A program made the translations under genes and the position numbers. DNA of 64,000 bases from Paragordius varius (taxonomy: Eukaryota; Nematomorpha), in the NCBI GenBank assembly GCA_964247055.1, contig OZ176060.1:1674001-1738000 (forward strand), read 5' to 3'. Below, piece by piece: positions 11,516 through 22,254 of the stretch (within the stretch, counting starts at the first letter, position 1; every line of letters begins with the position of its first letter). The notes beneath the pieces are model-generated. The model saw only the letters and a list, made by a program, of their open reading frames with translations, did no database searches and had not been told where the DNA came from.

Positions 11516-12641
11516 ACACTAGACAACAAATTTTTCTGCCACTCGAGTTTTTTGCATTTTTTGATATTTAATATCATTTTAACAGTAAATCTGAAATAAA
11601 AATTATAACTCGTTGGAAGAATTTTGTATAATTTGGTTTTTTAGATTATGCGCCCTCTTTATCAAAATTTTACTAAAAAATGTTTTTCTTTAAAAATATA
11701 CAAGCAATGCCCATTTGTAATATATCATTCGAAAGAGTATTAAAAAATCTATAAAATGTATACTAATATGTATTACATCGACAGTTAATATTGGGCACAA
11801 AGAGCGACAAACGCGCGAAGCGAGAGCATTTTTTTAATTGATATATTTTTAAAACTAATGGATGAAAATAGCTTAAACTTTGTCTGGATGGTGATAAATG
11901 TCCAAAAAAGTTAACACAAAAAAGTTTTTTTTGATTAAAACATTTTTTATTGCTTTTATGTCACTCAAAACAGCCATTTTTAAGTTTTTTGTTTTTTAAA
12001 AATTACCATCTCATTAATATTAATTTATTTTCTTTACAAGGCTGATAATTTCGAAAATTTAAAGATAAAAACAAAGTTTAAGGTATTTTTGATCTTTTAT
12101 AGCCATTATATAATAAATTTACAGTTATAACTATGCATTTTAGTATCCACTAGGTAAAATATTTATGATAATAATAATTTTTATTAAAAAAGCAAACCAA
12201 AAGCTTTTTCAAACATTTTTTTTAAATTAAATACTAATATAACCCTAATAATTATATTAAAATAATTTATATGATTTTCAAATTAGTTTGTCTGTGAAAA
12301 TTCTTGACTTATTTAAGGATTGAAAATTTTGACCATTTAAATCCAAATAACTTTTACATCCGATGGATTTAAATGACTTACTACCATTTAAAAGATGCAG
12401 TTTTTTGCGCTCTTTCGAATGATATAAAATACATGGCTTCATATCTAAAACTTTAAATTTTTGAAATTTCGAATTTAATGTTAAATCGGGGCCAAAAATT
12501 ATCGATAAACTCTAATATAAAAAAATTCTTCCATGTAAGACCAATTTTCTTTTCATATATACTAATTATGTACTTTAATGAAATAAATTTTAAATTTACA
12601 AGAATGGCAGTTAAAAAAAGTTAAAATTTGTTGTCTAGTGT
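11516..12641. mobile_element. Family D inverted-repeat element
   Basis: It starts ACACTAGACAACAAATTTTT and ends with its reverse complement (AAAATTTGTTGTCTAGTGT). AATA flanks both sides (11512-11515 and 12642-12645) as a likely target duplication. An internal inverted pair, ATATCATTCGAAAGAG near 11723 and CTCTTTCGAATGATAT near 12410, lies at the same distance from each end, so the inverted repeats reach at least about 220 bp inward. No transposase frame is seen; non-autonomous. Confidence 0.7.
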
Positions 12642-12952
12642 AATATAATTGTTTTTTCTAATGTCCTTTATATTAAGGTAAATCGATAAATTTAGAATTA
12701 ATTTTACAATAACTATAAAAATATTAGTCTCATGAGAGCCTTGCATGTATCATTTTTAATATAAAACAGGATATCTTGTTTATATAATTATATCAAACAT
12801 TACACGCACAAGCTTATTGAAAAATATTTATCCTTTGTTATGCATGAAATTTTATATTGGGTTGAATTGTAGTTATTTGTTTTTGCAGGGTTAATATTAA
12901 TAACTCATCTAATTTATATCAAAATTGAGAAAACTCTATAATATATATACGA

Positions 12953-13060
12953 TTACAATGAGATATTGGTGTATTTGCATCCAAGATTAAACATATAGCG
13001 ATATCCGACATTTCGATCCTGTTGCTCCACAAACATAACATTATGGGCCTCTTCATTTTT
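12953..13060 (-). CDS. ZP-N-like second-half exon
   Basis: After an acceptor (TTTTTTATAG, ending 13061) a phase-0 frame reads KNEEAHNVMFVEQQDRN, VGYRYMFNLGCKY, TNISL and a TAA stop (12953-12955). The pattern N-x-V-x-V followed by Y/R-x-x-F-x-L-x-C-x-Y fits the second half of ZP-N, ending in the fourth cysteine. It follows the exon ending at 13110 across a 49-nt intron whose donor is a perfect GTGAGT. Whether TAA is the true end or a weak donor (TT|GTAATC) leads to further exons such as ZP-C is open. Confidence 0.6.
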   Translation of the reverse strand, partial: KNEEAHNVMFVEQQDRNVGYRYMFNLGCKYTNISL

Positions 13061-13109
13061 CTATAAAAAAACATATAATGTTACTTGTCTAAAACCTATA
13101 ATAACTCAC

Positions 13110-13301
13110 CCTGTTATAATTCCCGTTACATTGAATATTTAATTTAAACATTTCGGCAACGTGAGGCAAAGTAGGAGTAGCAGGGAAACTGCATGCCCCA
13201 CTAGCCATGATTTTGGGAGCCGAATACGAGAATTTTATATTTATAAATTGAAATTTATTTTCAGCCATCCTAACACGATTGATTTCCGTGTCGCATAGTA
13301 T
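13110..13301 (-). CDS. ZP-N-like first-half exon
   Basis: The minus strand reads CDTEINRVRMAENKFQF, INIKFSYSAPKIMASGAC, and VAEMFKLNIQCNGNYNR, then a consensus donor GTGAGT at 13109. Three cysteines are spaced as Cys1-Cys2-Cys3 of ZP-N, and the exon joins in phase 0 to the segment at 12953-13060, which supplies Cys4. The 5' border is odd. The frame is closed by a stop about 27 nt before Cys1, and no AG acceptor lies between; only an AC dinucleotide would give the phase-1 start seen in sister exons. The copy may be damaged, or use a non-AG acceptor. Confidence 0.55.
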
Positions 13302-13492
13302 ATTTTTTTTAAAAAACGGTTAAGAATTTTTGTCATAGTTTTTATAAAAAGTTCTAATTTAGCATTAATCTCAAAATTTTTATGTAAAATACACACAAAG
13401 ACGGATTTTTTAAATTATTTTATATTTTTATTAATTAATGACAACAAAACTAGAACTTTACCATGACCCAAAGGCTAAAATTTTTATCAAAT

Positions 13493-13622
13493 ACTATTTC
13501 AATTCAAGAGTGTCTTTGTACACTTCAAATTGCACTTGAATATTTGAAGTTGGTTAATTTTTAAAGTTTCCTCCAACTTTTTTATTTTTTTCAAGGACAC
13601 TCTTGAAGTGCAAATGGTATAT
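13493..13622. mobile_element. Foldback element with 21-bp units, copy 2 (short)
   Basis: Left edge ACTATTTCAATTCAAGAGTG and right edge CACTCTTGAAGTGCAAATGG form an inverted pair around a short middle with degenerate units. It sits between the ZP-like exons at 13110 and 13827, probably within an intron or intergenic gap. Confidence 0.65.
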
Positions 13623-13826
13623 ATTTGCAATAATATAAAAAATATACAACAAGCAATATAATACAGCTCTAAAGGCATTTTAAATGTTGATTGAAGCGTT
13701 TTTGCAGTTTAGCCAACTCTTACAATTGTAAAATCAAAAAGATTCAGAAAATCTTAAATTAATATTAATAATGATATGATAATTGTATTTCTTACCAAAA
13801 ATACACTATATTAAATAATTTAATAC

Positions 13827-14029
13827 CACAATAGTCCCGCAAGATTCAAAATTGAAATTGACAACCGTCGTAGACTGATTCATAGGGTTTGTATTTGGCT
13901 GAAAAGTTTTGTTATTCATAACATAAAATTGACACATCCCGAATTCGGTTTGAGCATATATATGCCCTTCAAAATGTTGCCGAAAGTAAAGCGTTATTTC
14001 AAATTGGTGTCTTTCACATCTTGGTACAA
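13827..14029 (-). CDS. ZP-N domain exon
   Basis: Reads VPRCERHQFEITLYFRQ, HFEGHIYAQTEFGMCQF, then TVVNFNFESCGTIV. This is the clearest ZP-N first half in the window: Cys1, F-E-I-x-L, F-E-G-x-I-Y, Cys2, strand, Cys3-Gly-Thr. It starts in phase 1 after the acceptor TAAAACAG (ending 14030) and can end in phase 0 at GTATTA (13826). An upstream ATG frame (MDKLCQFIFILNFSWHLL, about 14094-14040) looks like a signal peptide but is one base out of frame with the domain. Either a splice within that region or a frameshift separates them. The second half of this domain was not found before the next exon at 13301. Confidence 0.7.
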
Positions 14030-14189
14030 CTGTTTTATAAAAGGTGCCATGAAAAATTTAAAATAAATATAAATTGACATAATTTATCCATGTTAAAATA
14101 ATTTATGAAAACTAAAGTGAAAGTGATATTTAAATTTAAATTGAAAATACTTAAGCGATATCAAACCCGTTGACAAAAGTAATCTTAGA

Positions 14190-14240
14190 TTAGTTTCGTG
14201 CTTGACTCAATACGACACATGTAGATTTTTGACAAATCAA
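14190..14240 (-). promoter_or_regulatory. Shared upstream block of ZP-like exons
   Basis: On the minus strand this reads ATGTGTCGTATTGAGTCAAG followed by CACGAAAC, with TTGTCAAAA just before it. A closely related block lies at 19880-19935, also about 200 bp upstream of a ZP-like exon, and a third in plus orientation at 20633-20668. A promoter role is inferred only from the shared position. Confidence 0.4.
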
Positions 14241-14244
14241 TTTT

Positions 14245-15055
14245 ATATATAGTTGCAACTTTGCAATTTTAGTATAAATGCAGTAGTGAATGCGAATTAG
14301 TTTTCAAAATGATTTAGTAAATTAAACTCATTTGATAATTAGGTATGTATTAAACCTAGATTTTGAGTATAACTACTTAGAAATTTTTCAATAAGAAATT
14401 TAATAAAATATAATTTTTTGCAACGAGGCTTAAGTTGATACTGTATTATGGTAAATTAAGCACTTAAAATTTTTGGCACAAGTTTTAATCAGTAACAACC
14501 CTTTAAAATTGGCTAGTTATCCTAAAATAAGCTTAAAAAGGTGTTATGCAAATCTGAAAGATATACTTTATTTTTATATCATATTTTTCTGTGTTATATG
14601 CAAATGTGAAATACATACCTTGGTTATATATCATAACTTTCACCGTTATTTGAATTGTATTATTTTTTATATTTTTTGTGTTATATGTAAATATATAACC
14701 TTTGTTACTTGAAATTTTATTGTTATAATGCAAATCATGGACAGTTAAAATTGCTATATATACACCTTAGAAAACCAAATAAATAATTCAGTTCATTTCA
14801 CATTCCTTATATTATCTCTTTATCTTAAAAGATAACAAAAGGCCATTGCGAAACTTTTTATGAATGCTCGATCAGGAATAAATAATTAGCTTCATAAATT
14901 TTTGACTCCTAAAACTGAGCGAATAGCATACAGAATATATGGGGTTGTTAACTTTATATGGATCTTTGGCCGACGATACTAATTTAATAAAGAGCAGTTG
15001 AGTAAGTAAGCAAATTTCAAGCGTATGATCGAAATATTGATGTTAGAGTTAAAGG
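14245..15055. other. AT-rich stretch, nothing assigned
   Basis: No gene or repeat recognised. The two overlapping short open frames around 14470-14735 are of low-complexity A/T composition and look fortuitous. Confidence 0.25.
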
Positions 15056-15059
15056 TAAG

Positions 15060-15400
15060 TTATATAGATTAGTTGTTCAACACACAATGATGTATAGACG
15101 TGGGGCGTCAAAAAATCCAATAAAAGACATTTTAACGTGGCTGAAATGAAAATGCTTAGAATGATGTGTGGTAACAAGAAAGGACAGAGTTAAAAATAAA
15201 TTTATTCGTGGGAGCACCGATGTTAAACCAATATGGAAACAATGTCAAAAAATAGGCTACAAGATTCTAATTATATTCTAAAAATAATAGATAGTCATAT
15301 AGTTGAGGGATAACGAGGTAATATGAGAAAGCAGAAGACGCTATAGATAGAGCTATATGGCGAAACAGGTTGTCTCACATGACATTCATGAGTGAAAACA
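15060..15400 (+). mobile_element. Decayed LINE 3' end (RTE/BovB-like)
   Basis: Broken frames retain FNVAEMKMLRMMCGN, then the tail EDAIDRAIWRNRLSHM. These match the C-terminal pattern of RTE-type LINE polyproteins (MRMLRWM.G, DA.DRA.WR). Several stops and frameshifts show an old copy. It differs in sequence from the LINE end at 9546-9958. Confidence 0.65.
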
Positions 15401-16134
15401 TGTTAAGTAATAATTAAAAACAATAATACGAAAAATATTTTTAAACATATCTTCGGTATTAAATTTGCCAGAATACATCCATGGTATTAAAAATATCAAA
15501 TTATTAATTTAACTTATTAAACCATTTATTATCATTGCTATCTAATATTTTGATAATAATATTTATATTCTAATTGTACTTGACTAGCATAAAATCTAGT
15601 TTTTATCACATGAGAGTAATTTTATTTAAAAAAATTTTTCAGAACACCATGCACGAAGTTTTGTTCATCATTAAATTTCGGTGATTTTTTAATAGATACA
15701 AGTCATTTTCTTAAATTTGAAGACTAATTACAGCGGTATTAATTATAAAACAAAATCATTTACCCTTCACCATGTTCCAAAAATGTCATAAAATACATTC
15801 AGCAAAATTTCAAAATTTTAATTAAGAAAAACATAATATCTAAAATAATTTTTAGGTCATATTTGGGATTAAATTCGGCCATTTGACTTATGAAGTTTAC
15901 ATTAATAAAAGTACAAAATAGAAGTAGCTTTTACTCTAATTATGTATAACATTATGTGGGAAAAATGGGGATCATTAAATAAAACTTAATAAATAATATC
16001 GATGAATATAAAAATGATATATGTGATTAAAATACGAGAAAAAAATTATTTTAATTAATTTTTTTAGCCTTTATTTTTGAAAATCCTTCTTGGACCCAAA
16101 TGTAAAATCAATTTTGATAATGTTTTGCGTTTAG
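15401..16134. other. AT-rich stretch, nothing assigned
   Basis: No coding pattern, transposon motif or tandem repeat was recognised. Confidence 0.25.
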
Positions 16135-16790
16135 AAATTGACTTGTAAGCCAAGCCTGGCAAGTTGAGCAAGATTACTTAAGCCAGCAAGTGTACACTTG
16201 AAGATCGGTGATAAAAAAACACTTGAGTCAAATCTTTTACTTATGAGTATGACAGTTTTTTGCCACCCAATTCGAATTTTATGGAAACTTTTTTGATCAT
16301 TTTCAGCTAAAATCGAAATTTTACAATATTAATATTTATTTATTAATTTTAAGATTTCGAGAATCAAATTTTTATGCGGGTTCACGGAATTGATATATTT
16401 AACATATTTTTATATTCCATGTTTTTAAATATTAGCAGAGTTCTATTATTTTATCTCTTTTGTATCCACTCAATGAATAGGTAATTAGGCAAAATTTATT
16501 AAATTAACAATTTATATCATCAGCAAAGTTACATACAAAGCCTAAATTACATACATAAATAGTTTCTAAAATAATTTTATCCATATTTTAAAATCTGTCA
16601 AGTGTGCCCTACACCACACTTGCAAAATCTATAAGTTTTACTTAATCATATGATTTTTTATCACCTCCGAATCAAGTTTTCTTGCTTGACTTAAGTCGTG
16701 TATTTTTTTTATCACATGAAAGAAATCCACGACTTGAAAAACTTGCAAGTCAAGTCAAAAAAATTTTTTATCACCCCAATATTTCACTGC
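16135..16790. repeat. Family C interspersed repeat, copy 2
   Basis: Contains GACAGTTTTTTGCCACCCAA, TTTTGATCATTTTCAGC, TTTTGTATCCACTCAA and GCCCTACACCACACT in the same order as 690-1650. The ends are CTTG-rich and inverted relative to each other (left ACTTGTAAGCCAAGCC, right CTTGCAAGTCAAGTC). This suggests a MITE with degenerate inverted ends. Confidence 0.6.
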
Positions 16791-18753
16791 TTCATTGTTT
16801 TTTTTAATATATTTCATTAGATGACTGTTCAAATAAAGATCTATCACTTTAATTTGGACCTCAAACATTTCATTTGTAATTTAAATATTTTACGAATTTC
16901 GTTAATATACACTATGCATATTTCGCCAACACAGTAAAGTATGGAAACAAAAAAATGTTTTAAATAAATAAAATAATGTAAGATTGGAAAAAATTGTTAA
17001 TTTAACAGTTTGTTGTGTTTTCCATACACTACTGTGCTGCCAATTGACCAACTATGATGTGCAAAAGTCAGCATTAAAATATATGCTGATAAATAATCTG
17101 CTGTCAGAAATACTATGCTCACAATGAAAGTTATTTTTATATCTTGTTTTATATTATTAATAATCGTTTCATTGATTGGAAAAAAAATTTAAATGTTCGC
17201 TGAGGGTGAACACTCTCAGTTGTGTTAAGATATTGATTTTATTAACTAAGAATATTGAGAAATTGATTCGATTGAATTGCGATCAACTGGAAAAACAATA
17301 TCAGTCTGAGACAGGTTTACCTTATATATTTTAAATCAACAAAATTCAATAAAATAGATAATACAAAATTATACCTCTGGGTCGACATGTACATGTTTCC
17401 TATATTAAATATATAAATTTTATATTAATTTTTATAAAAAAATAAAGCATTTAGATTTCAACAAAAACAATTTTAACTACATCCTCAACAATTTTGCCAT
17501 GGAGTTCTTAACGCAAAAGTTTAAATATTTTCTTAAATCTTTCGTGGCGTGTTTGTGCCAACTCAGATGAGTTTATAAATCGATAATATTAAAACCAAGT
17601 AATGTTGGTTAGGAGTAGTATATTTTATAAAAATGATAATGGAATTTACAATTCAAAATTGTATTATTCATTTAAATTTGCGAAGATATTTGGAAATTTT
17701 TATTATCACAAAGTAATAAATATGTATCCATTCATAACAAACAACTGTTAAAATAAATTAGAATTGAAAGTGTTAACATATTAAACGTCATTCATGTATA
17801 CAAAGTTTAGTCGTTTATATTCATGTATATAAATATTATAGACGCTGATTTACTTTATCTATATTAATCGACCATATGTAAATTAAAGATATTATTTATT
17901 TATTAACTCGTTTTATATAAAATAAACATTATTTTGAAACCAAAGGTGACCAAATACAAAATAAATTATAAAATTTTAAGTGAACGTTTTTGAGATTTAA
18001 ATGATATTATCAAATTATTTCTTTCACCTATTTTGAAAATACCTGATTACATAAGATACATGGGTGAAATGTTATTTGAACTTTAAATGTAATTTCATTT
18101 ATGCTAAAAATTATATTAGCATACTTTTTTTAAAATTTTCAGAAAAAAATATACCTGAGTTATTTATTTTAAATTTATTAGTTAAATTTTGATATATTAA
18201 TTAATATCTAACTAAGTTGCTATATTATGGTGAAAGTAATAAATATTATAATATAAATTTTTCCAATACATTACTAATAATGATTAATATACATATCTAA
18301 CCGGAAATAAGGATTCCAAATAAGACTGACTCGGAATTTCACCAATTTTTGATTTTTTTTCAACGATGCATGCCAGATCAAAATTAGTAAACGTTTTCTC
18401 GTTTTCATGAGCGACTGTGAGATTCGCAACTATAAGGTTCCCCTTCTATACATGCATTAAATATTATACTCTAAATTTGAGTAAATGTAAAAAATTGACT
18501 ATGTTAATTTTATAAAATTGTCACTATTATGTATAATAAAAAATATTATAAAATTTGCGTTTATATAGTTTTGGAATATTGTAGATATGGAGTATTTTAC
18601 TAAACAATTTTTTAAACAGAAACACACAAATGATCTTTATTTAATTTATAATTGTCTTTATCCTATTTCAACTAGGGCCTCCCAGAGACACGATGTGAAA
18701 AAATCTTAAAAGACTAATCTTTAAACATAACTGCCAAAAGAGATAAATGCTCA
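16791..18753. other. AT-rich stretch, nothing assigned
   Basis: About 2 kb with no gene, transposon or tandem repeat that I can support. It ends at the right arm of the large inverted repeat. Confidence 0.25.
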
Positions 18754-19351
18754 CAGACAATGCTGTCTTGTAAAGCATGCAAAACAAATGTTAAACAAAA
18801 TGGAGTAGATGCATCTTTGTTTCAGATTAGGTCATGGAGTCACGACATAGTATAAGAAAAAAGGGGTAGGTTATAGTAGGTACTGATTATAAATGTCCCG
18901 TTATTGATTTACGTTTAAGAGTTCGCAATTCGGCCTACGGTATCGAATGTTTAAATTAATCCACAAAACATAGATTATTTTAATTCCAATACTTATTACT
19001 TATCTATATGTTTATAAAGCTCACATTTCGTCATCTTCCTTAAGGCTATTGAAAAGCCTAGTCATCATATGAGCTACTATTTTTTGGATACCTTCACAAA
19101 AGCTCGTGACCTTAGGTTGATTTAAAAGCGATATTTCGCTTACTTTAGGTAGCCCTTCAAAAATTTCGGTAAAACAAATGATGTATATTAATCTGTGGAC
19201 ATTACTAATTAAAATTAAACCAACTTTCTCAAATGCATAGGTACTCTATCTACACTTGTACTGCAAAAAACTGATTTTTCCTAAATTACCAAAGCCGTCT
19301 ATAATAAAAAGCCGATGAATAATAACTATTCTGCACTTATCAACTCTTGTC
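18754..19351 (-). repeat. Right arm of 597-bp inverted repeat (truncated gene duplicate)
   Basis: Reverse complement of 2917-3513. It carries the 3' part of the unrecognised host exon but not its 5' coding part, which stops at the arm edge near CTTGTCGTATAAG. It cannot encode the full exon and is best read as a duplicate fragment. It lies about 140 bp from the donor of the ZP-like exon at 19491-19718, on the downstream side. Confidence 0.9.
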
Positions 19352-19490
19352 GTATAAGATTATCTATAACAAAAAATATTTTGGAGGTTTTAACTATATG
19401 GTTTACAGAAAAGCTGAATAGACCTTCATATATATATATTTATATATTCAAAAAATTAAATTATTAATTAATAATCCAATAATATGATAC

Positions 19491-19718
19491 TTTATATGTA
19501 AAACATTTTCCAACTCTATATGACAATTTATATTCCTTGTTGTTCTTTAATTGATTGCGTTTAAAACAGGAATCTTCTCCTATATTTTTCGTGCTGTTTT
19601 TGGGTCGTATGAACCCAAGAAAGGGTTGAAGAAAAGTAAAAGTTATATTGATTTCGTTTTCTGTACAATCCATAAAATCTAAATAATAAATATTACTAAG
19701 AATTATTTTCCCAAACAA
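19491..19718 (-). CDS. ZP-N-like first exon
   Basis: The frame opens with ATG at 19718 (MFGKIILSNIYYLDFMDC, signal-peptide-like). It continues TENEINITFTFLQPFLGFI, GEDSCFKRNQL and YKLSYRVGKCFTYK. Cys1, F-x-x-x-F-x-G-x-I, Cys2 and Cys3 follow ZP-N spacing. An internal acceptor (TTATTTAG) would give the phase-1 start seen in sister exons; the end at GTATCA is in phase 0. Downstream, before the inverted-repeat arm, a short string (SKIFFVIDN) resembles the start of a ZP-N second half but is cut off at the arm boundary. The gene may have been broken by the duplication. Confidence 0.55.
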
Positions 19719-19879
19719 TTATTTTATATATAGATACTAGTAGAAAGTATAAAGATGCTGGGATTGTTTAGGGTCTTAAGAATTGCAAAACTCCGCTATA
19801 TTATATTATAAACAATTATGAAAATGAAAATGCGAAAATACTAATTGTGAAATACTAGTCACTAGTATTCGCGCAGTAA

Positions 19880-19935
19880 TTTCGTGCTGTGCACTGATCA
19901 TTACGACACATATTTGATTAGAGTTTTGACAATTT
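19880..19935 (-). promoter_or_regulatory. Shared upstream block of ZP-like exons, second copy
   Basis: Minus strand: TTGTCAAAACTC, then ATATGTGTCGTAATGATCAG, then CAGCACGAAAT. It matches the block at 14190-14240 in order and spacing and lies about 160-215 bp upstream of the ATG at 19718. Confidence 0.4.
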
Positions 19936-20130
19936 ATATGTCCAACTTAATGTCGGTAATACGATAATGTAATTAAAAGTTAGGATATCAGATTGAAAAT
20001 TTATAAACACTAAGTTCCCAAGATTTCTAGAATAACTAGTGTACATATTTAAATTCGCCATTTAATTTTCTAATTTTAATTAAATGTAACATTTCGTCCG
20101 AATGCATTTATAGCATTGCAATGGTTAATA

Positions 20131-20620
20131 TATATATACCATTTACAATTCTAATTTACCCTTAAACAATTCAATTCACCCTTAAACAATTCAAATTCAC
20201 CCTTGAACAATTCAAATTCACCCTTAAACAATTCAAATTCACCCTTAAACAATTCAAATTCACCCTTGAACAATTCAAATTCACCCTTGAACAATTCAAA
20301 TTCACCCTTGAACAATTCAAATTCACCGTCATATAAAATATATGTTTTTTAAGATTAAAAATTACCAATAATCTTATATATTTTTAAAAAATAAAAATTT
20401 TGTTTTAAATTAAAATAATATTGAAAAAATAATAAACTATGCCATATAGATATATTTCATATAAATAATGAGTTATATTAATTCAAAAACTCAAAATTTA
20501 TTTTTAGGGTGAATTTAAATTGTTCAAGGGCGAATTTGAATTGTTCGAGGGTGAATTTGAATTGTTCGAGGGTTTTAAATTGTTCAAGGGTGATTTTGAA
20601 CTGTACATGGTATATATATA
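20131..20620. mobile_element. Foldback element with 21-bp tandem units, copy 3
   Basis: The left end TATATATACCATTTACAATT is followed by about 8.5 units of TTCAAATTCACCCTTGAACA type (20145-20326). After about 180 bp of unrelated AT-rich spacer come about five units of the inverted sequence (20505-20600), and the end GTACATGGTATATATATA. Each unit holds the near-palindrome TTGAACAATTCAA. Open frames across the arrays (NLNCSRV repeats) arise from the 21-bp period and are not taken as genes. Confidence 0.85.
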
Positions 20621-20632
20621 TGTCATACCCCA

Positions 20633-20668
20633 AATTTAATGTGTCGTATTGATTAGTCACGCACCATA
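20633..20668 (+). promoter_or_regulatory. Third copy of the ZP upstream block, plus orientation
   Basis: Reads AATGTGTCGTATTGATTAGT then CACGCACCATAG, matching the blocks at 14190-14240 and 19880-19935 but pointing the other way. No plus-strand ZP exon was recognised downstream. Confidence 0.3.
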
Positions 20669-22254
20669 GTCTACAATTACAATTAACTTAGAGTCGCATA
20701 TATTACTTTGTATTTTCAGTAATTCAAGATTTGTTACCATTTTCAGGTTATATTTTTTAATAATTCCACAGAGTTTAACAATGTTTTACTATACACTATT
20801 GTATATATTAACCTGAGTTTCATTATCCTTGAGATTAGAAGATTAACTATAGTAATGCCTAAGAGCCAAAATGGTTATCTGCTAAATCATAACAATATCA
20901 AATTCTTAGCATCTTTACTCATAACATTAAATTTTTCAAAGTCTGGAAGTAGGTATCAAAAATTCTTAGTTAAATGAACAAAAATTAAGTATTTATTACT
21001 GACTTTAAAAAGTATTTTTATAATATGATATTTTATTTTTATGTCCAAATAGCTTAATTACTTAAAATCTATCATTTAACTTTTTTAGGACGGTTTTTTA
21101 AACAAATACAGTAACAATTGTTCTACGGATAAAATGTAAAAATATAAAGACAAATATCTTTTAACCATACCTTTTTAAACCATAATATTTTCTACACACT
21201 GCATTTACATTTACATTTTGAATTTATAAATGACTATGTTACCAATATCAGTATTTTTTTACGGCTAAAATAGGTATTAAAAATCAAGTTTAAAAATGTA
21301 TGGTTGGCTTTTAAAAAATTATTTGTCTTTATATTTTTACGTTTTGTCCGTATTACTGGATATATTTTGTCTTTGGGCTTTATTTTGTATTTTTAGTTCT
21401 TTACGTCAAATAGTAAAAATATTTACTATAGGACATTAGAATACATTATTCATTTAAATATCACAGGTGCTAAATGGGTCAAAGTTAAGTATACCTAATT
21501 TTTTGGGGGAAAGCTGACTAAGTTCATGAAAAAAAAATGTGGTCTTGCCAGACAAAGAGGGTGAACCATTAAAACTGATTTAAGACAGTCAATTATATTT
21601 TAACAATCTTCGGTATTTATTTTATTTAATCAAATATATAAATTCTTTTCAAACTTTTTTTTTTTAAAAAAGTAAACGCCTGAATTGAAAAAATGATTAG
21701 TTTAGAAATAATAAGTATAAAATTTTAATTACTATAGGAGATTTAAAATGAAATTTTACTGTATAACTTGTCCAAAAAGGTTAGGATGTTTCACATCACC
21801 TACTTTTTTATTCTAAAACATGTTGACCCATTCGGTACCTCAGAGAAATTATAAACTTTGGATAAATTAGAGAAAATTATATTTTTTATTAAAAATGGTT
21901 TATAATTCATAAATATGGATTTTTAATTTATTATATGATTAAAGCAGCATAATTTCTACAAATTTTAGTAGATAGTTGAACAAAGCGTGTTCGTAAAAAA
22001 AGTGATTTTTCATTTTAGTTACACAATCTTCATGGAAAAATTGGGACTTTTAGCGTTTCCTAAAAGCATTAACTGCTTATAATTCTTTTATTATCCTTAT
22101 CTGCAACCTACACCCGATTTTTTAGGATTAAAGCTGGTGTTTTAATAAAATTTGATAATTATATAAAAAACATAATATACATAAAATATAATCTTGATGA
22201 AATATATATTTTGATAGATTAATATATAAGATTCTGCTGCTTTTAGTTTTGGCT
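20669..22254. other. AT-rich stretch, nothing assigned
   Basis: No coding pattern or known repeat was recognised in about 1.6 kb. Confidence 0.25.

Noticed and set aside
20145-20600. CRISPR-like tandem array
   Set aside because: Units follow each other without unique spacers, are palindromic inside, occur in inverted arrays with shared termini, and sit in eukaryotic DNA; they are foldback-element ends.
20171-20660. Repeat proteins read from the minus strand (NLNCSRV repeats)
   Set aside because: They are translations of the tandem arrays in the 20.1-kb foldback element.
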